DNA from: Chryseobacterium sp. VAUSW3
GTDB lineage: Bacteria > Bacteroidota > Bacteroidia > Flavobacteriales > Weeksellaceae
Direction of reading: 5' to 3'
Assembly (NCBI RefSeq): GCF_002205795.1
Contig: NZ_NIUY01000001.1
Coordinates: forward strand, 248,001-312,000
Length of the DNA: 64,000 nt
The notes under the pieces were generated by a model that was not told the DNA's origin, searched no databases, and saw only the letters and a list, made by a program, of their open reading frames with translations. Shown piece by piece: positions 18,484-27,765 of this stretch. A program made the translations under genes and the position numbers. Positions within the stretch are counted from its first letter, which is position 1. Every line of letters begins with the position of its first letter.

Positions 18484-19746
18484 TTATTGAATTTTTGCAA
18501 ACTGTATGACTTCCAGGTCGAATTCCTTGGATGCGACAAGAAGATGATCGAAAATATCGGCCTGAATATCCTCATAATTGGCCCACTGTGAGTCGTTGGT
18601 GAAACAGTAAATCTCAAGTGGCATTCCCTGCGGGGTATTCTCCAACTGTCTTACGAGGATGGTTCCTTCCTGATCGATATGTTGGTTATTTTTAAGATAA
18701 TTGAAAATATATTCCCGAAAGACGCCGATATTGGTGAGTTGCCTTCCGTTGATCAGCAGTTCGGGATTTTCCATCACTTTTCTTTCCTCGACCATTTCCG
18801 CTTTTTTAACCTCCAGATAATGCTTAATCAAATTTACTTTTGATAATCGGTTGAGCGTATAATCATCGAGAAATTTAAAGGAATTGATATTGAAAATAAT
18901 CGAGCGTTTGATTCTTCGGGTATTGCTTTCGGACATTACCTGGATATTCTTTATTTCCGTTGTAAGAAAATCGTAAGTAGGAATCGTAGAAATGGTTTTG
19001 TCGAAATTCTGAATTTTAGTCGTCAGCAGGTTAATATCCTGAATATTACCTTCCAGATTATATTTAGGAATTCCGATCCAGTCACCTACTTTCAGATTTT
19101 TAGAAGTTGCCACATGAATTCCCGTCACAAATCCTAAAATTGTATCGCGGAACACCAGGACCAAAACTGCAGTAATCGCTCCCAAACTTCCCAGAATCGC
19201 TGAACCGCTGATCCCGAATATCACACTGATGGCGACAATTGAAGACACAAAAATTCCAAAAATCTTTACACTCTGCGAAACCGCATTCAGTGCAATAATT
19301 TTGTAGTAATCCTGTTGAATGACAAAGTAATTTCGAAATGCGCTCAAACTGCGGTAAAGCATTCCGGCAACTACCAAAACTATCGCTAAACCCACCATTC
19401 TTTCCAGAAATATAAAGCTTTTCGGATGTCTATAAAATATAGAAAAAAGCGCAAAACTTCCGAAAAGCAGCGCGATTAAATGAGCTACGGAATTGGTGAT
19501 CCTGGATTGGTAAATCGATTTCTGTATCGGATATTGATCTTTATTAAAAAAAGTTCTGAAGATTTGGTTCAGGATAAATTTCAGGATAAAATCTGTTATA
19601 TAAATAAGCGCCAGAAGAAACAGAAACTTCAGAACAATTTGCCCGAGCAAAACCCAGTTATCCGGCAAAGTGTCCCGAACAGCATAGTGAATATGATCGC
19701 TGATGTTCTGCAGAAAATCTTTGGTATCTTTCAGTTCGTCATTCAT
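18484..19746 (-). CDS. Mechanosensitive ion channel (MscS/YbdG-like)
   Basis: The protein has 420 aa from the ATG at 19746 ([17 protein letters not shown]). I prefer this over a TTG 57 nt upstream because a TATTTTTG -7 box ends 5 nt before the ATG, which would put the TTG upstream of the transcript start. There are about five membrane helices (residues 30-195). An MscS pore/beta domain follows ([31 protein letters not shown]). It would release solutes on osmotic downshock. pdxJ follows after 2 nt. Confidence 0.9.
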   Translation of the reverse strand: MNDELKDTKDFLQNISDHIHYAVRDTLPDNWVLLGQIVLKFLFLLALIYITDFILKFILNQIFRTFFNKDQYPIQKSIYQSRITNSVAHLIALLFGSFALFSIFYRHPKSFIFLERMVGLAIVLVVAGMLYRSLSAFRNYFVIQQDYYKIIALNAVSQSVKIFGIFVSSIVAISVIFGISGSAILGSLGAITAVLVLVFRDTILGFVTGIHVATSKNLKVGDWIGIPKYNLEGNIQDINLLTTKIQNFDKTISTIPTYDFLTTEIKNIQVMSESNTRRIKRSIIFNINSFKFLDDYTLNRLSKVNLIKHYLEVKKAEMVEERKVMENPELLINGRQLTNIGVFREYIFNYLKNNQHIDQEGTILVRQLENTPQGMPLEIYCFTNDSQWANYEDIQADIFDHLLVASKEFDLEVIQFAKIQ

Positions 19747-19751
19747 TACAG

Positions 19752-19759
19752 CAAAAATA
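19752..19759 (-). promoter_or_regulatory. -7 box of the mechanosensitive channel-pdxJ unit, leaderless geometry
   Basis: Minus-strand TATTTTTG (19759 to 19752) ends 5 nt before the ATG at 19746. It helps decide the start codon of the channel gene. Confidence 0.5.
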
Positions 19760-19815
19760 AGAAATCCGATGGTGTTTATAGGATTAATGCGTATTTTTAA
19801 CAAAATTTATCATTC

Positions 19816-20301
19816 ATGGATACCACTTTAATTCAGCTCATCAGTATTGTATTACTCATTTTGGGAATTCTGGGAACTTTCATTCCGGTTTTACCCGGTT
19901 TGCTTCTTAGCCTTTGCGGACTTTTAATTTACAAATTCGGGACCGATGCACCGCTCGACATGGTTTATATCTGGATTTTCGTGTTTCTTACCGCAGTTTC
20001 AGTAATTTTAAATTACGTAATTCCCGCAAGAACAAACCGCAAATATGGCGGCACGCGCTGGGGAAGCGTGGGCTCAGTAATCGGAACCTTGGTTGGAATG
20101 TTTTTTATTCCGGTTCCCTTCGGTTTTTTAATCGGAATGTTTCTGGGCGTTTTCGTAGGCGAATTGCTGCATGATGCTTCAGATAAAAAGAAAGCCTGGA
20201 ATTCAACCAAAGGAGCCTTTATCGGATTTCTTTACGGTACAGGTTTCAACTTTATGGTGGGTCTGGCAATGTTTTTGGTCGTGTTATTCGACATCCTTTA
20301 A
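19816..20301 (+). CDS. DUF456 family membrane protein
   Basis: This 161-aa protein has about four to five hydrophobic helices with Gly-rich turns (LILGILGTFIPVLPGLLLSL, FIPVPFGFLIGMFLGVFVGEL). The PVLPG and ...GMFLGVFVGE pattern matches DUF456. No function is known for the family. It is transcribed divergently from the mechanosensitive-channel gene and followed after 10 nt by a lipoprotein gene. Confidence 0.85.
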   Translation: MDTTLIQLISIVLLILGILGTFIPVLPGLLLSLCGLLIYKFGTDAPLDMVYIWIFVFLTAVSVILNYVIPARTNRKYGGTRWGSVGSVIGTLVGMFFIPVPFGFLIGMFLGVFVGELLHDASDKKKAWNSTKGAFIGFLYGTGFNFMVGLAMFLVVLFDIL

Positions 20302-20311
20302 ATTTAACATC

Positions 20312-20965
20312 ATGATACACAGACTTATCCTCACTTCCTTTGGCATTTTAACTTTAGCGACCTGCCAAAACCCGAAAATTTCAGAAACTCCTGCTAAACA
20401 GGAAACTGTAAAGACAGAAACTTCAGCGAATTCAGCAGAACCAAAAGTTTCAGATGTGACGACAAACCAAACATCAGGCACAACAAAATCCAAGTCGAAC
20501 GGCGAACCCGAAATGTCGGTAGGCTTACCACCGGATAAAGAAGCTGTGGAAACCGCTAAAAAAGAACAGCAAAATTCAACCGTGAAAAACACAGCCGGAA
20601 TCGTTTATCTGAAAGAAGGTGAAAATAAATTCTTCAAAGAATACGAAATGAATGTTACCTTCAAAAAAATGACTGAAGACAGCCGCTGTCCGAAAGACGT
20701 CAACTGCATCTGGGCCGGAGTTGCGACCGCAGAAGTAGAAGTCATGGGTCTTTACACAAGACCTGTAACCCTGAAACTGAGCACAATGAACGATGCAAAA
20801 AAAGGATACACCAAATCTCAGGAATTTAATGGCTACACCATATCTTTAGTGGAAGTAACTCCTGAAACTACTTCAGCTAAAGGCTTTAAGGCACTTCAGG
20901 GGTCTTACCGTATCGGACTTCAGTTCTCCAAAGGAAGTACAGGTAGCGGAACTACCACGAAATAA
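20312..20965 (+). CDS. Lipoprotein of unknown function with CPKDVNCIWAG motif
   Basis: The protein has 217 aa from the ATG at 20312. Earlier in-frame starts would overlap the DUF456 gene and lose the signal peptide. The lipobox is LATC (Cys19). A Thr/Ser/Lys/Glu-rich linker runs to about residue 95. The C-terminal beta domain contains SRCPKDVNCIWAG, a two-Cys motif seen in many small Bacteroidetes lipoproteins of unknown role. The last 14 nt overlap the end of the convergent ung gene. Confidence 0.8.
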   Translation: MIHRLILTSFGILTLATCQNPKISETPAKQETVKTETSANSAEPKVSDVTTNQTSGTTKSKSNGEPEMSVGLPPDKEAVETAKKEQQNSTVKNTAGIVYLKEGENKFFKEYEMNVTFKKMTEDSRCPKDVNCIWAGVATAEVEVMGLYTRPVTLKLSTMNDAKKGYTKSQEFNGYTISLVEVTPETTSAKGFKALQGSYRIGLQFSKGSTGSGTTTK

Positions 20966-21593
20966 TTTCTGAATTTTTCGATTTCAGATAGTCGTTTATT
21001 TTAGAAAAAGGTTTGCTTCCATAGAAGCCGCGGTACACCGAAAATGGCGATGGATGCGCAGATTTAATGATAAAATGTTTAGAGGAATCAATAAATTCCT
21101 CTTTTTTTTGTGCAAAAGCGCCCCAAAGCACAAACACTACATTTTCTTTTCGGTCAGAGATCGTTTTGATAATAAAATTGGTGAATTTTTCCCAACCCAA
21201 ATCTTTATGAGAGTTTGGCGAATGCGCCCTCACCGAAAGCGTGGCATTCAATAACAAAACACCTTGTTGTGCCCAGTCGTCGAGTTCCTTTTTTGTTCTC
21301 TCAATTCCTAAATCATCCTTGAGTTCAGTGAAAATATTTTTAAGTGAAGGCGGTGCAGCAACAGTTTCAGAAACCGAAAAACACAAACCATTTGCCTGAA
21401 AATCATTATGATACGGATCCTGACCGATAATTACAACTTTCACCTCGTCGAAAGGCGTAAGTTCCAGCGCGCGGAAGATTTGGTTTTTCGGCGGAAAACA
21501 TTTACCTGCAGCGTATTCTTCTTTCACCTTCTGCCAAAGATGTTCGAAGTATTCGGTATTTTTAATTGGGGCAAGAATTTCGTTCCAGGTCAT
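20952..21593 (-). CDS. ung: Uracil-DNA glycosylase
   Basis: This 213-aa family-1 uracil-DNA glycosylase has the water-activating motif GQDPYHN (catalytic Asp), LLNATLSVRAHSPNSH, VLWGAFAQKK and the DNA-binding loop HPSPFSVYRGF. It excises uracil from DNA as the first step of base-excision repair. The length is normal. Its 3' end overlaps the convergent lipoprotein gene by 14 nt, with no terminator between them. Confidence 0.96.
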   Translation of the reverse strand: MTWNEILAPIKNTEYFEHLWQKVKEEYAAGKCFPPKNQIFRALELTPFDEVKVVIIGQDPYHNDFQANGLCFSVSETVAAPPSLKNIFTELKDDLGIERTKKELDDWAQQGVLLLNATLSVRAHSPNSHKDLGWEKFTNFIIKTISDRKENVVFVLWGAFAQKKEEFIDSSKHFIIKSAHPSPFSVYRGFYGSKPFSKINDYLKSKNSEIISW

Positions 21594-21630
21594 GTTCTAA
21601 TGGATAACAGATTTTTACTATTAAAGACAT

Positions 21631-21638
21631 CAAATATA
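21631..21638 (-). promoter_or_regulatory. -7 box of ung
   Basis: Minus-strand TATATTTG (21638 to 21631) is 37 nt upstream of the ung ATG at 21593, in the divergent gap with the MutS2-like gene. Confidence 0.45.
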
Positions 21639-21675
21639 AATAAATATTGCATTCCCAAGTTCCCGAAAATCTCAT

Positions 21676-21683
21676 TAAATTTG
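21676..21683 (+). promoter_or_regulatory. -7 box of the MutS2-like gene, leaderless geometry
   Basis: TAAATTTG ends 4 nt before the GTG start at 21688, so the transcript would have almost no 5' leader. Confidence 0.45.
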
Positions 21684-21687
21684 CTCC

Positions 21688-23838
21688 GTGCATATTACTA
21701 AAGATCAATTAGAAGAACTGGAATTTCCCGAATTACTCGCGGAAATTGCCCCTTTTGCGTACTCCGCAAAAACCGCATATAAAATCACCCAACTCAGGCC
21801 TTTTTCCATTGATGAGGCCGAACTGTCATTAAGAAAAGTGGCCGAATTCCTTTCGAGTTTCGAGAGCGATAATGCCATTCCTTTCAGCGAATATGAAGAT
21901 ATCGAGGAAGAACTCAAGCTGATGGTTATTGAAAATTTCAGGTTAGAAAACGCGGCATTTATCAGAATAAAAAGTTTGACCGAGCAAATCGGCAGGCTTC
22001 AGAAGTTTTTTCCGGTGTACGGCGATCTCTTTCAAAATCTGAACAACGATATCAGCGGTTTGGAATACAGAAAAGAAATCATCGACAAAATCGACAAGGT
22101 TTTTAACCGTTTTGCTGAAGTAAAAAGTGAAGCATCACCTGTTCTTAAAACCTTGAGAACAGCAATTTCCCAAGCCCGAAAAGCCATTCAGGAAAACTTC
22201 AACCGTACTTTAACGGCGCTTTCCTCCACAGATTTTCTTGACGACATCCGAGAAAGCATCATTGATGACCAAAGGGTTTTAGCCGTAAAATCGGGCTATA
22301 AAAAAAGAGTTCCGGGAAGGGTTTTAGGCGTTTCAAAAACCGGATCGATTACCTACATCCAGCCCGAATCGGTCGTTAAACATCAGTTCAAGCTCCGCGA
22401 AGACATTGAAGAGGAAAAAAAAGAAGTTGATAAGATTTTAAGAAAACTCACCGCTGAAATTGCAGAATTCCAGCCCCAGCTTTCAGACTACCAGACTTAC
22501 ATTTTCGATCTGGATTTAACGAGAGCGAAAGCTAAATTCGCCGAAAACATTGGCGGAATTTTACCCAAAATCAACCGGCACAAAACACTCAGACTCGTAA
22601 ATGCCTATCATCCGCTTTTGCTGTTGCGGAACCGTGAAGAAAAAAAACAGATTTTTCCGCAGACCTTCACCTTAACCGAACACAACCGCATCCTGTGTAT
22701 TTCCGGGCCAAATGCAGGCGGAAAATCAATCACGCTAAAAACGGTCGGATTGCTGCAGTTAATGATCCAGAGCGGAATATTGGTGCCCGTTCACCCGAAA
22801 TCTGAAATGTTTTTCTTTGACAGAATTATGACCGACATTGGCGACAACCAATCCATTGAGAATCATCTTTCTACTTATTCCTCGCGTCTGAAAAAAATGT
22901 CCGGAATTATTCGTGAAGCCGATGAAAACACGCTTTTGCTGATTGATGAATTCGGAACCGGTTCGGATCCTGAACTGGGTGGCGCACTGGCAGAAAGTTT
23001 TCTTGAATTTTTCTATAAAAAGAAAAGCTTCGCCATCATCACTACACATTATACGAACATCAAACTGGTGGTGGAACAACTCCCCAATGCTCAGAACGCC
23101 GCGATGTTATTCGACGAAAAAACGCTGGAACCACTCTACAAACTTGAAGTGGGGCAAGCCGGAAGTTCCTTCACTTTTGAAGTGGCTCAAAAAAATAAGA
23201 TTCCGAATTTTATCATCAATTCCGCCAAGAAAAAGGTGGAACACGACATCGTAAATTTGGATAAGACGATCGTGAAGCTTCAGCAGGAAAAATTTGAAGT
23301 TGAAAAACTTAAATCCAACCTTACCGAACAGAAAGAATCGACTCAAAACAAGAAGGAAAACCTTGAAAAACTGAACGAACAGCTGCAGCAGAAACTCTTC
23401 AATTTCCAGAAACTATACGAAGAGGAACACCGCAAACTGCAGTTCGGGAACAAGATCGAAGGATTTATTGATTCTTATGTGAAAGGGAAATCGAGAAAAG
23501 ATGTAGTGAAAGATTTTGTGAAAATTCTGGAACAGGAAAAATTCAGGAAACTTGGTTCTGATAAAGATGAGACGAAGAAACTACAGGTCGTAAAACGCAA
23601 GATTACCCAACAGCTGAAAAAAGAAAATGTTCAGGAAAAAATTGCGAAAACCAACGAAAAGTTGGAAGACAAAAGAGCAAAAGAGCGCGCAGTTTGGCTT
23701 AAAGTGGGCCAGCGCGTCCGGATTTTGGGCAGCACGAGTGTAGGAACCATCGAAAAAATCGACAAAAACCAGAAAGTGACGGTGAACTACGGTATGTTTA
23801 AAACGCAGATTTCTGCGGACGAGCTGGAGCGGATTTAA
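21688..23838 (+). CDS. MutS2-like ATPase lacking the Smr nuclease domain
   Basis: The protein has 716 aa and starts with GTG; no ATG lies near, and the sequence HITKDQLEELEFPELLAEI is the expected N-terminus. Walker A GPNAGGKS is at about residues 339-346 and Walker B LLLIDEFGTGSDPE near 415-428. A coiled coil follows (about 520-600), then a KOW-like end (RVRILGSTSVGTIEKIDKNQ). It stops where a canonical MutS2 would carry its C-terminal Smr domain, so it is short of the usual roughly 780 aa. MutS2 acts on recombination intermediates or stalled ribosomes. The ATPase core is intact. Confidence 0.9.
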   Translation: MHITKDQLEELEFPELLAEIAPFAYSAKTAYKITQLRPFSIDEAELSLRKVAEFLSSFESDNAIPFSEYEDIEEELKLMVIENFRLENAAFIRIKSLTEQIGRLQKFFPVYGDLFQNLNNDISGLEYRKEIIDKIDKVFNRFAEVKSEASPVLKTLRTAISQARKAIQENFNRTLTALSSTDFLDDIRESIIDDQRVLAVKSGYKKRVPGRVLGVSKTGSITYIQPESVVKHQFKLREDIEEEKKEVDKILRKLTAEIAEFQPQLSDYQTYIFDLDLTRAKAKFAENIGGILPKINRHKTLRLVNAYHPLLLLRNREEKKQIFPQTFTLTEHNRILCISGPNAGGKSITLKTVGLLQLMIQSGILVPVHPKSEMFFFDRIMTDIGDNQSIENHLSTYSSRLKKMSGIIREADENTLLLIDEFGTGSDPELGGALAESFLEFFYKKKSFAIITTHYTNIKLVVEQLPNAQNAAMLFDEKTLEPLYKLEVGQAGSSFTFEVAQKNKIPNFIINSAKKKVEHDIVNLDKTIVKLQQEKFEVEKLKSNLTEQKESTQNKKENLEKLNEQLQQKLFNFQKLYEEEHRKLQFGNKIEGFIDSYVKGKSRKDVVKDFVKILEQEKFRKLGSDKDETKKLQVVKRKITQQLKKENVQEKIAKTNEKLEDKRAKERAVWLKVGQRVRILGSTSVGTIEKIDKNQKVTVNYGMFKTQISADELERI

Positions 23839-23847
23839 GGTAGATAG

Positions 23848-24600
23848 TTACTCATTAAGATATTTTTGAAGCGGATGTTTCTGGCGCTTCAGCTCAGAGA
23901 CGAATATTTTAGCAATTTCATTGGCACCGAGAACCGAAAGGTGCGTGTTATCATCAATTCCATCCGGGAAAAACTCGTTTTCACCCTTCGCAAAATGCAG
24001 ATGGAGTTTTTTAGATCCTTCCACACCGTAAGACATTTCGAGGTTTTCTGTGAGATACTGCATATCAAAAAACGGCACTTTCATTTCGGAGGCGACCAGC
24101 CGCGCGACCAGCGTATAATTCCCATGAGCATCAAGCAGCACGCCTTCTTTATTGAATTTCCTCCTCGCAATAGATGAGAAAAGAATTGGAACTGCGCCTT
24201 TTGACCGCGCTTCTTCGATATACCGAATCAGGTTGTAGCGGTAGGAAGTCTGCGGATTGGTATAGCGTTCCGGATCGGTGTCTTTGCCATCATTATGCCC
24301 GAATTGGATGAACACATAATCTCCGGGCTGCAGAGCATCCAGAACCGGCTGCCAGTGTCCGCGCTCTCGAAAACTTTTGGTGCTGCGGCCGTTTACTGCA
24401 TAGTTTTTAATCTGCACATTTTCATTAAAATACGGTGCTAAAACCTGCACCCAGCCTCTTTCCGGGTTTTTGTCGGGATTGGGTTTATTGGCCATCGTAG
24501 AATCGCCAATTGTATGAATGGTCACTTTCCCGCGCCCTATGTTCGCTTTACACGCGACCAACAATACGGCTGATAACAGTAATAATTTATAGATTTTCAT
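23848..24600 (-). CDS. Rhamnogalacturonan acetylesterase (SGNH, CE12-type) lipoprotein
   Basis: This 250-aa protein has a lipobox LVAC (Cys17), the SGNH block I motif GDSTM with Ser34 as nucleophile, a GHND motif in block III, and a C-terminal DDNTHLSVLGA segment supplying Asp/His. This matches CE12-type rhamnogalacturonan acetylesterases, which remove acetyl groups from the pectin backbone. It is the last gene of the esterase-DUF4861-GH105-PL10/CE8 operon and overlaps the preceding gene by 14 nt. It converges on the MutS2-like gene with a 9-nt gap. Confidence 0.9.
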   Translation of the reverse strand: MKIYKLLLLSAVLLVACKANIGRGKVTIHTIGDSTMANKPNPDKNPERGWVQVLAPYFNENVQIKNYAVNGRSTKSFRERGHWQPVLDALQPGDYVFIQFGHNDGKDTDPERYTNPQTSYRYNLIRYIEEARSKGAVPILFSSIARRKFNKEGVLLDAHGNYTLVARLVASEMKVPFFDMQYLTENLEMSYGVEGSKKLHLHFAKGENEFFPDGIDDNTHLSVLGANEIAKIFVSELKRQKHPLQKYLNE

Positions 24601-26554
24601 ACCAGTTGCTGTTAATTTCTGTTTTTAAAACCATCTGCTTGGTGTAATTTGCTGCCTGCCTTTTTGAAAGCTGTTTCGACCAATTCACCCGCGCTACAGG
24701 GTTGAAACCGGCTCCGGAATTTCTGTATTCCGAAAACACAGCATGCCTTTCCGCGGCCACATTGTTCCAGTTGTGCCAACCTTCGGGCGCGACAGCCGTA
24801 GTCAATTCACTATTTAAAAATATGGCTTTTGCAAAAGTTCGCCATGGTCTTCCGAGATAAACTTTGGTGACATTCTCAGCGGCCGTAAGCGTGCAATTAT
24901 GAAATACGAATCCGTACGCACTGCCTTGTGGTGTAGAAGGTGCGACGATATACGAATCTTTTTTGCTGTGAAGTGTGCAGTTTTCGAAATAGGCAGTGGC
25001 GCCGCCGAAAATATAGTCTGTAGTTCCTTCTATATATGAATCTTTAATGTAGATTTTGCCTTCACCACCCAGATAAAGCGTATCTTGGTTGCCGAGCAGT
25101 TTACAGTTGACCAGCGCGACCCGGTTTGAGGTAATACTCAGCGCCACAGCCTGCCCTACTTCGCCGGCTGTATTCTCGACTGTAAGATTTTCAAGGATGA
25201 TATCGTTGGCTTCAATGCTTAATGTGGGCGTGAAAAACGTACTGTTTCGGCCTTTGTTTATTTGAGTAAAATGATCATTAAAACTAACGATGGTTTTGTC
25301 GCGATCTTCGCCTACGATCTTTATATTGCTGTTCCAGTGGTGGATCCGGACTTTTTCCTCATATTTTCCGTTCTTTACATATAGGGTGATCTGTTGTTCA
25401 GGAAAAGATTTTAAATGATCGATTGCATCCTGAATAGTTTCGAAATCACCTGAACCGTCCTTAGAGATTGTGTATTGGCATTTGTCCGGAATGATTTTAA
25501 CATACTTTTTCTTCCACGCGTCATATTTTTTTAAAACTTTTGCGGGTTCATAAGTGTACCAGGCGTATCCGTTGCGGCGTTCAGCTTCAATTTCTGCATA
25601 CGAATGTTTCATCTCGCCATTGCGCCCGGTCATAAATATCTCGTTGGTGTCCAGTGTATAGAATCTGCCCCACATTGGCGGCGCAGCAGGATCAGCGACT
25701 AGTTTCTTATCACCTGAAACTTCTATTTCTTTAAATCCTTTAATCTGGTTTTGCTCAAACCATTCTACCGCATCCTCCACGGCAGATATTACCTGTTTTG
25801 AAGGTTTATCGAGCGACATCAGCAACAAGACAAGTGTGGCGGATTCTTTTCCGCTGAGTGACGGAAGCTCATAAGCTCGCGCTTTTGTAGGAAGCAGGTT
25901 ATATTCGTCGTGCTGAGCGCCCCAAACGGTCAACTTTCCGTTTTGCCGGTATTGGGTTTTAAGAATGACATCGATGCCTTTCCAAAAAGATGATTTGATT
26001 TTTTGTAAAGTTTCCGCCGGAATTGCGACCGGAAATCTTTCACCTTCATCTAAAATAGTTTTGAACAGGAAAAGGACGCGCGCCATCGCATCGTCGTTAT
26101 ACGTGATGTGGGAACTATAATTATTCTGAATGGGATAAAACTGTGGCCAGCCGCCGTTTTCGTATTGAGCTTCAAGCAAAAACCCGATACCGCGCAGAAA
26201 TGCTTCACGAAATTCCGGCTTTCTGTGAAAACGGTATACGTTCGACAGAAACGTAAGTTCCTGAACGGTTGCATTATTATCAATTGTTGTGACTTTCAGC
26301 TCATCTTTCGACGCTGTAATTCTTTTCTTTTCTGCTTCAGAAAGCACATTTTGCACGGCGATATTCTTTCCCCAGCCACCATTGTTCTTTTGGTACAGCA
26401 GGATGTTTTCTGCAATCCTAAGGGCATCAGCTGACCGCAAAAAAGCTTCATCTTTCGAAAACGCCATTTTGCTCCACTGCTTTTCAGGCGTTTGTGCCAG
26501 CGAAATATTTACGCTGCAAATAAGTAAAACTAAAAATACCAGCCGCCTTTTCAT
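24587..26554 (-). CDS. Bifunctional pectate lyase (PL10) - pectin methylesterase (CE8)
   Basis: This 655-aa protein has a signal peptide (to about residue 20). The N-terminal half (about 28-345) resembles PL10 pectate lyases: NILLYQKNNGGWGKN, YENGGWPQFYP, TYNDDAMARVL, PPMWGRFYTLDTN. The C-terminal half (about 359-640) is a CE8 beta-helix: GNQDTLY (489-495, catalytic Asp491), TDYIFGG with Asp513, and LGRPW (568-572). One chain would demethylate homogalacturonan and then cleave it. No T9SS domain is visible, so it is probably periplasmic. It follows GH105 after 4 nt. Confidence 0.9.
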   Translation of the reverse strand: MKRRLVFLVLLICSVNISLAQTPEKQWSKMAFSKDEAFLRSADALRIAENILLYQKNNGGWGKNIAVQNVLSEAEKKRITASKDELKVTTIDNNATVQELTFLSNVYRFHRKPEFREAFLRGIGFLLEAQYENGGWPQFYPIQNNYSSHITYNDDAMARVLFLFKTILDEGERFPVAIPAETLQKIKSSFWKGIDVILKTQYRQNGKLTVWGAQHDEYNLLPTKARAYELPSLSGKESATLVLLLMSLDKPSKQVISAVEDAVEWFEQNQIKGFKEIEVSGDKKLVADPAAPPMWGRFYTLDTNEIFMTGRNGEMKHSYAEIEAERRNGYAWYTYEPAKVLKKYDAWKKKYVKIIPDKCQYTISKDGSGDFETIQDAIDHLKSFPEQQITLYVKNGKYEEKVRIHHWNSNIKIVGEDRDKTIVSFNDHFTQINKGRNSTFFTPTLSIEANDIILENLTVENTAGEVGQAVALSITSNRVALVNCKLLGNQDTLYLGGEGKIYIKDSYIEGTTDYIFGGATAYFENCTLHSKKDSYIVAPSTPQGSAYGFVFHNCTLTAAENVTKVYLGRPWRTFAKAIFLNSELTTAVAPEGWHNWNNVAAERHAVFSEYRNSGAGFNPVARVNWSKQLSKRQAANYTKQMVLKTEINSNWYENL

Positions 26555-26558
26555 TTTA

Positions 26559-27761
26559 TTATCTGTTTAGCTGAATTGCCGCAAGAATAAAAGGGCCTGT
26601 ACCTTTAGGGTCGTTATCCTTTTTTTTCTCATTTACATAATACTCAAAAGAACCATCACGGTAAGGTTTTCCGCCTAATCCGGCAACCGCGCACACGTGT
26701 GTAAGCGTGACAAAACCTTCGGGTGAAACAGTGATGAGGTTTTTAACCAATCCATCGAACGCTTTATTTGCAACTGCTTTGTATTCATTCGGTAAATAGC
26801 CTTTGTTGGCACCTTTCGCGAAAGCATAGGCAAACATAGACGAACCGGAAGCTTCGAGGTAATTGCCATCCCTGTTCCCCTGGTCGGTCACCTGAAACCA
26901 CAGCCCGGACGCATCCTGATACTTAGTCACCGCTTTGGCAAGCCTGTTCAAATAAGAAATGAGCTGTGGTCTTTTTGGATGATCTTTCGGAAAATAATCG
27001 AGAACATCTACCAAAGCCATCGCGTACCAGCCAAGCGATCTGGACCAAAAGTTTGGTGAATTCCCGGTGGTTTTATCCGCCCACGGCATTTCCCGGCTTT
27101 CGTCCCATCCATGATATAGCAAACCTGTTTTGGGATCGACCATATTTTTCTGAACCAGTTCGAACTGAAGCGCAACATCATTTAATTTGTCGCCATTCTC
27201 GAATATCGTATTGTAACGTGCATAGTAGGGCGAGCCCATGAAAAGGCCGTCCAGCCACATTTGGTTCGGGTAAATTTTCTTGTGCCAGAAACCGCCTTCA
27301 GAAGTCCTGGGCTGTGTTTCGAGTTGCGAACGCAGGGTTTTCATGGCCGTACGATACCGCTCGTCCTTTGTTTTGTCGTATAAATCGAACAGAGGATGAC
27401 CAGCCACTATCATGTCGATATTGTAGTTCTCGAATTTGTAGCTTGGGATACTACCGTTGGCATCGATGGTTGCATCAGCGTAGCCTTTAACGTAATCCGC
27501 ATATTGCGAATTGTTGGTTTTTCTGTAAAGTTCTTCAAAGCCAATCATCACCAGGCCATGTACATAATCCCATTTCGGTGCAGTTTTATCGTCGAGCATA
27601 TAGGCTTCCGGATACTTTTTCATTAATGTCAGCGCCATCCTTTCCGACCATTTTTTGTCCGAAGGCACCTCCATCCCTGCCGTTGAAACAGTTTTGCAGC
27701 CTGTGAGCACAAGAGTTCCGAAGATTGCCGCAGCGAGCATTTTTATTCTGTTAGAAATCAT
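26559..27761 (-). CDS. GH88/GH105 unsaturated galacturonyl hydrolase, lipoprotein
   Basis: This 400-aa protein has a lipobox LTGC (Cys22) and the (alpha/alpha)6 barrel signatures of GH105: YVHGLVMIGFEELY, NYNIDMIVAGHPLFDLY, QMWLDGLFMGSPYYA with the general-acid-type Asp171, and FWSRSLGWYAMALVDVLDYF. Such enzymes hydrolyse the unsaturated uronic acid at the non-reducing end of lyase products, releasing a sugar destined for KdgF/KduI. It lies 4 nt after the DUF4861 gene. Confidence 0.93.
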   Translation of the reverse strand: MISNRIKMLAAAIFGTLVLTGCKTVSTAGMEVPSDKKWSERMALTLMKKYPEAYMLDDKTAPKWDYVHGLVMIGFEELYRKTNNSQYADYVKGYADATIDANGSIPSYKFENYNIDMIVAGHPLFDLYDKTKDERYRTAMKTLRSQLETQPRTSEGGFWHKKIYPNQMWLDGLFMGSPYYARYNTIFENGDKLNDVALQFELVQKNMVDPKTGLLYHGWDESREMPWADKTTGNSPNFWSRSLGWYAMALVDVLDYFPKDHPKRPQLISYLNRLAKAVTKYQDASGLWFQVTDQGNRDGNYLEASGSSMFAYAFAKGANKGYLPNEYKAVANKAFDGLVKNLITVSPEGFVTLTHVCAVAGLGGKPYRDGSFEYYVNEKKKDNDPKGTGPFILAAIQLNR

Positions 27762-27765
27762 CAGC

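Noticed and set aside
19512-19521. AAATCGATTT palindrome as another LacI-type operator
   Set aside because: It is inside the mechanosensitive channel gene, lacks the TGT/ACA flanks and has no adjoining -7 box, so it is most likely chance.
19747-19803. TTG start for the mechanosensitive channel gene
   Set aside because: A -7 promoter box lies between the TTG and the ATG at 19746, so the TTG would not be in the main transcript.
20171-20311. Longer N-terminus for the 20312 lipoprotein
   Set aside because: It would overlap the DUF456 gene by over 100 nt and place the lipobox far from the N-terminus.
25417-25427. GATCGATTGCA inside the PL10-CE8 gene as an operator
   Set aside because: Only the right half matches the consensus and it lies deep in coding sequence.
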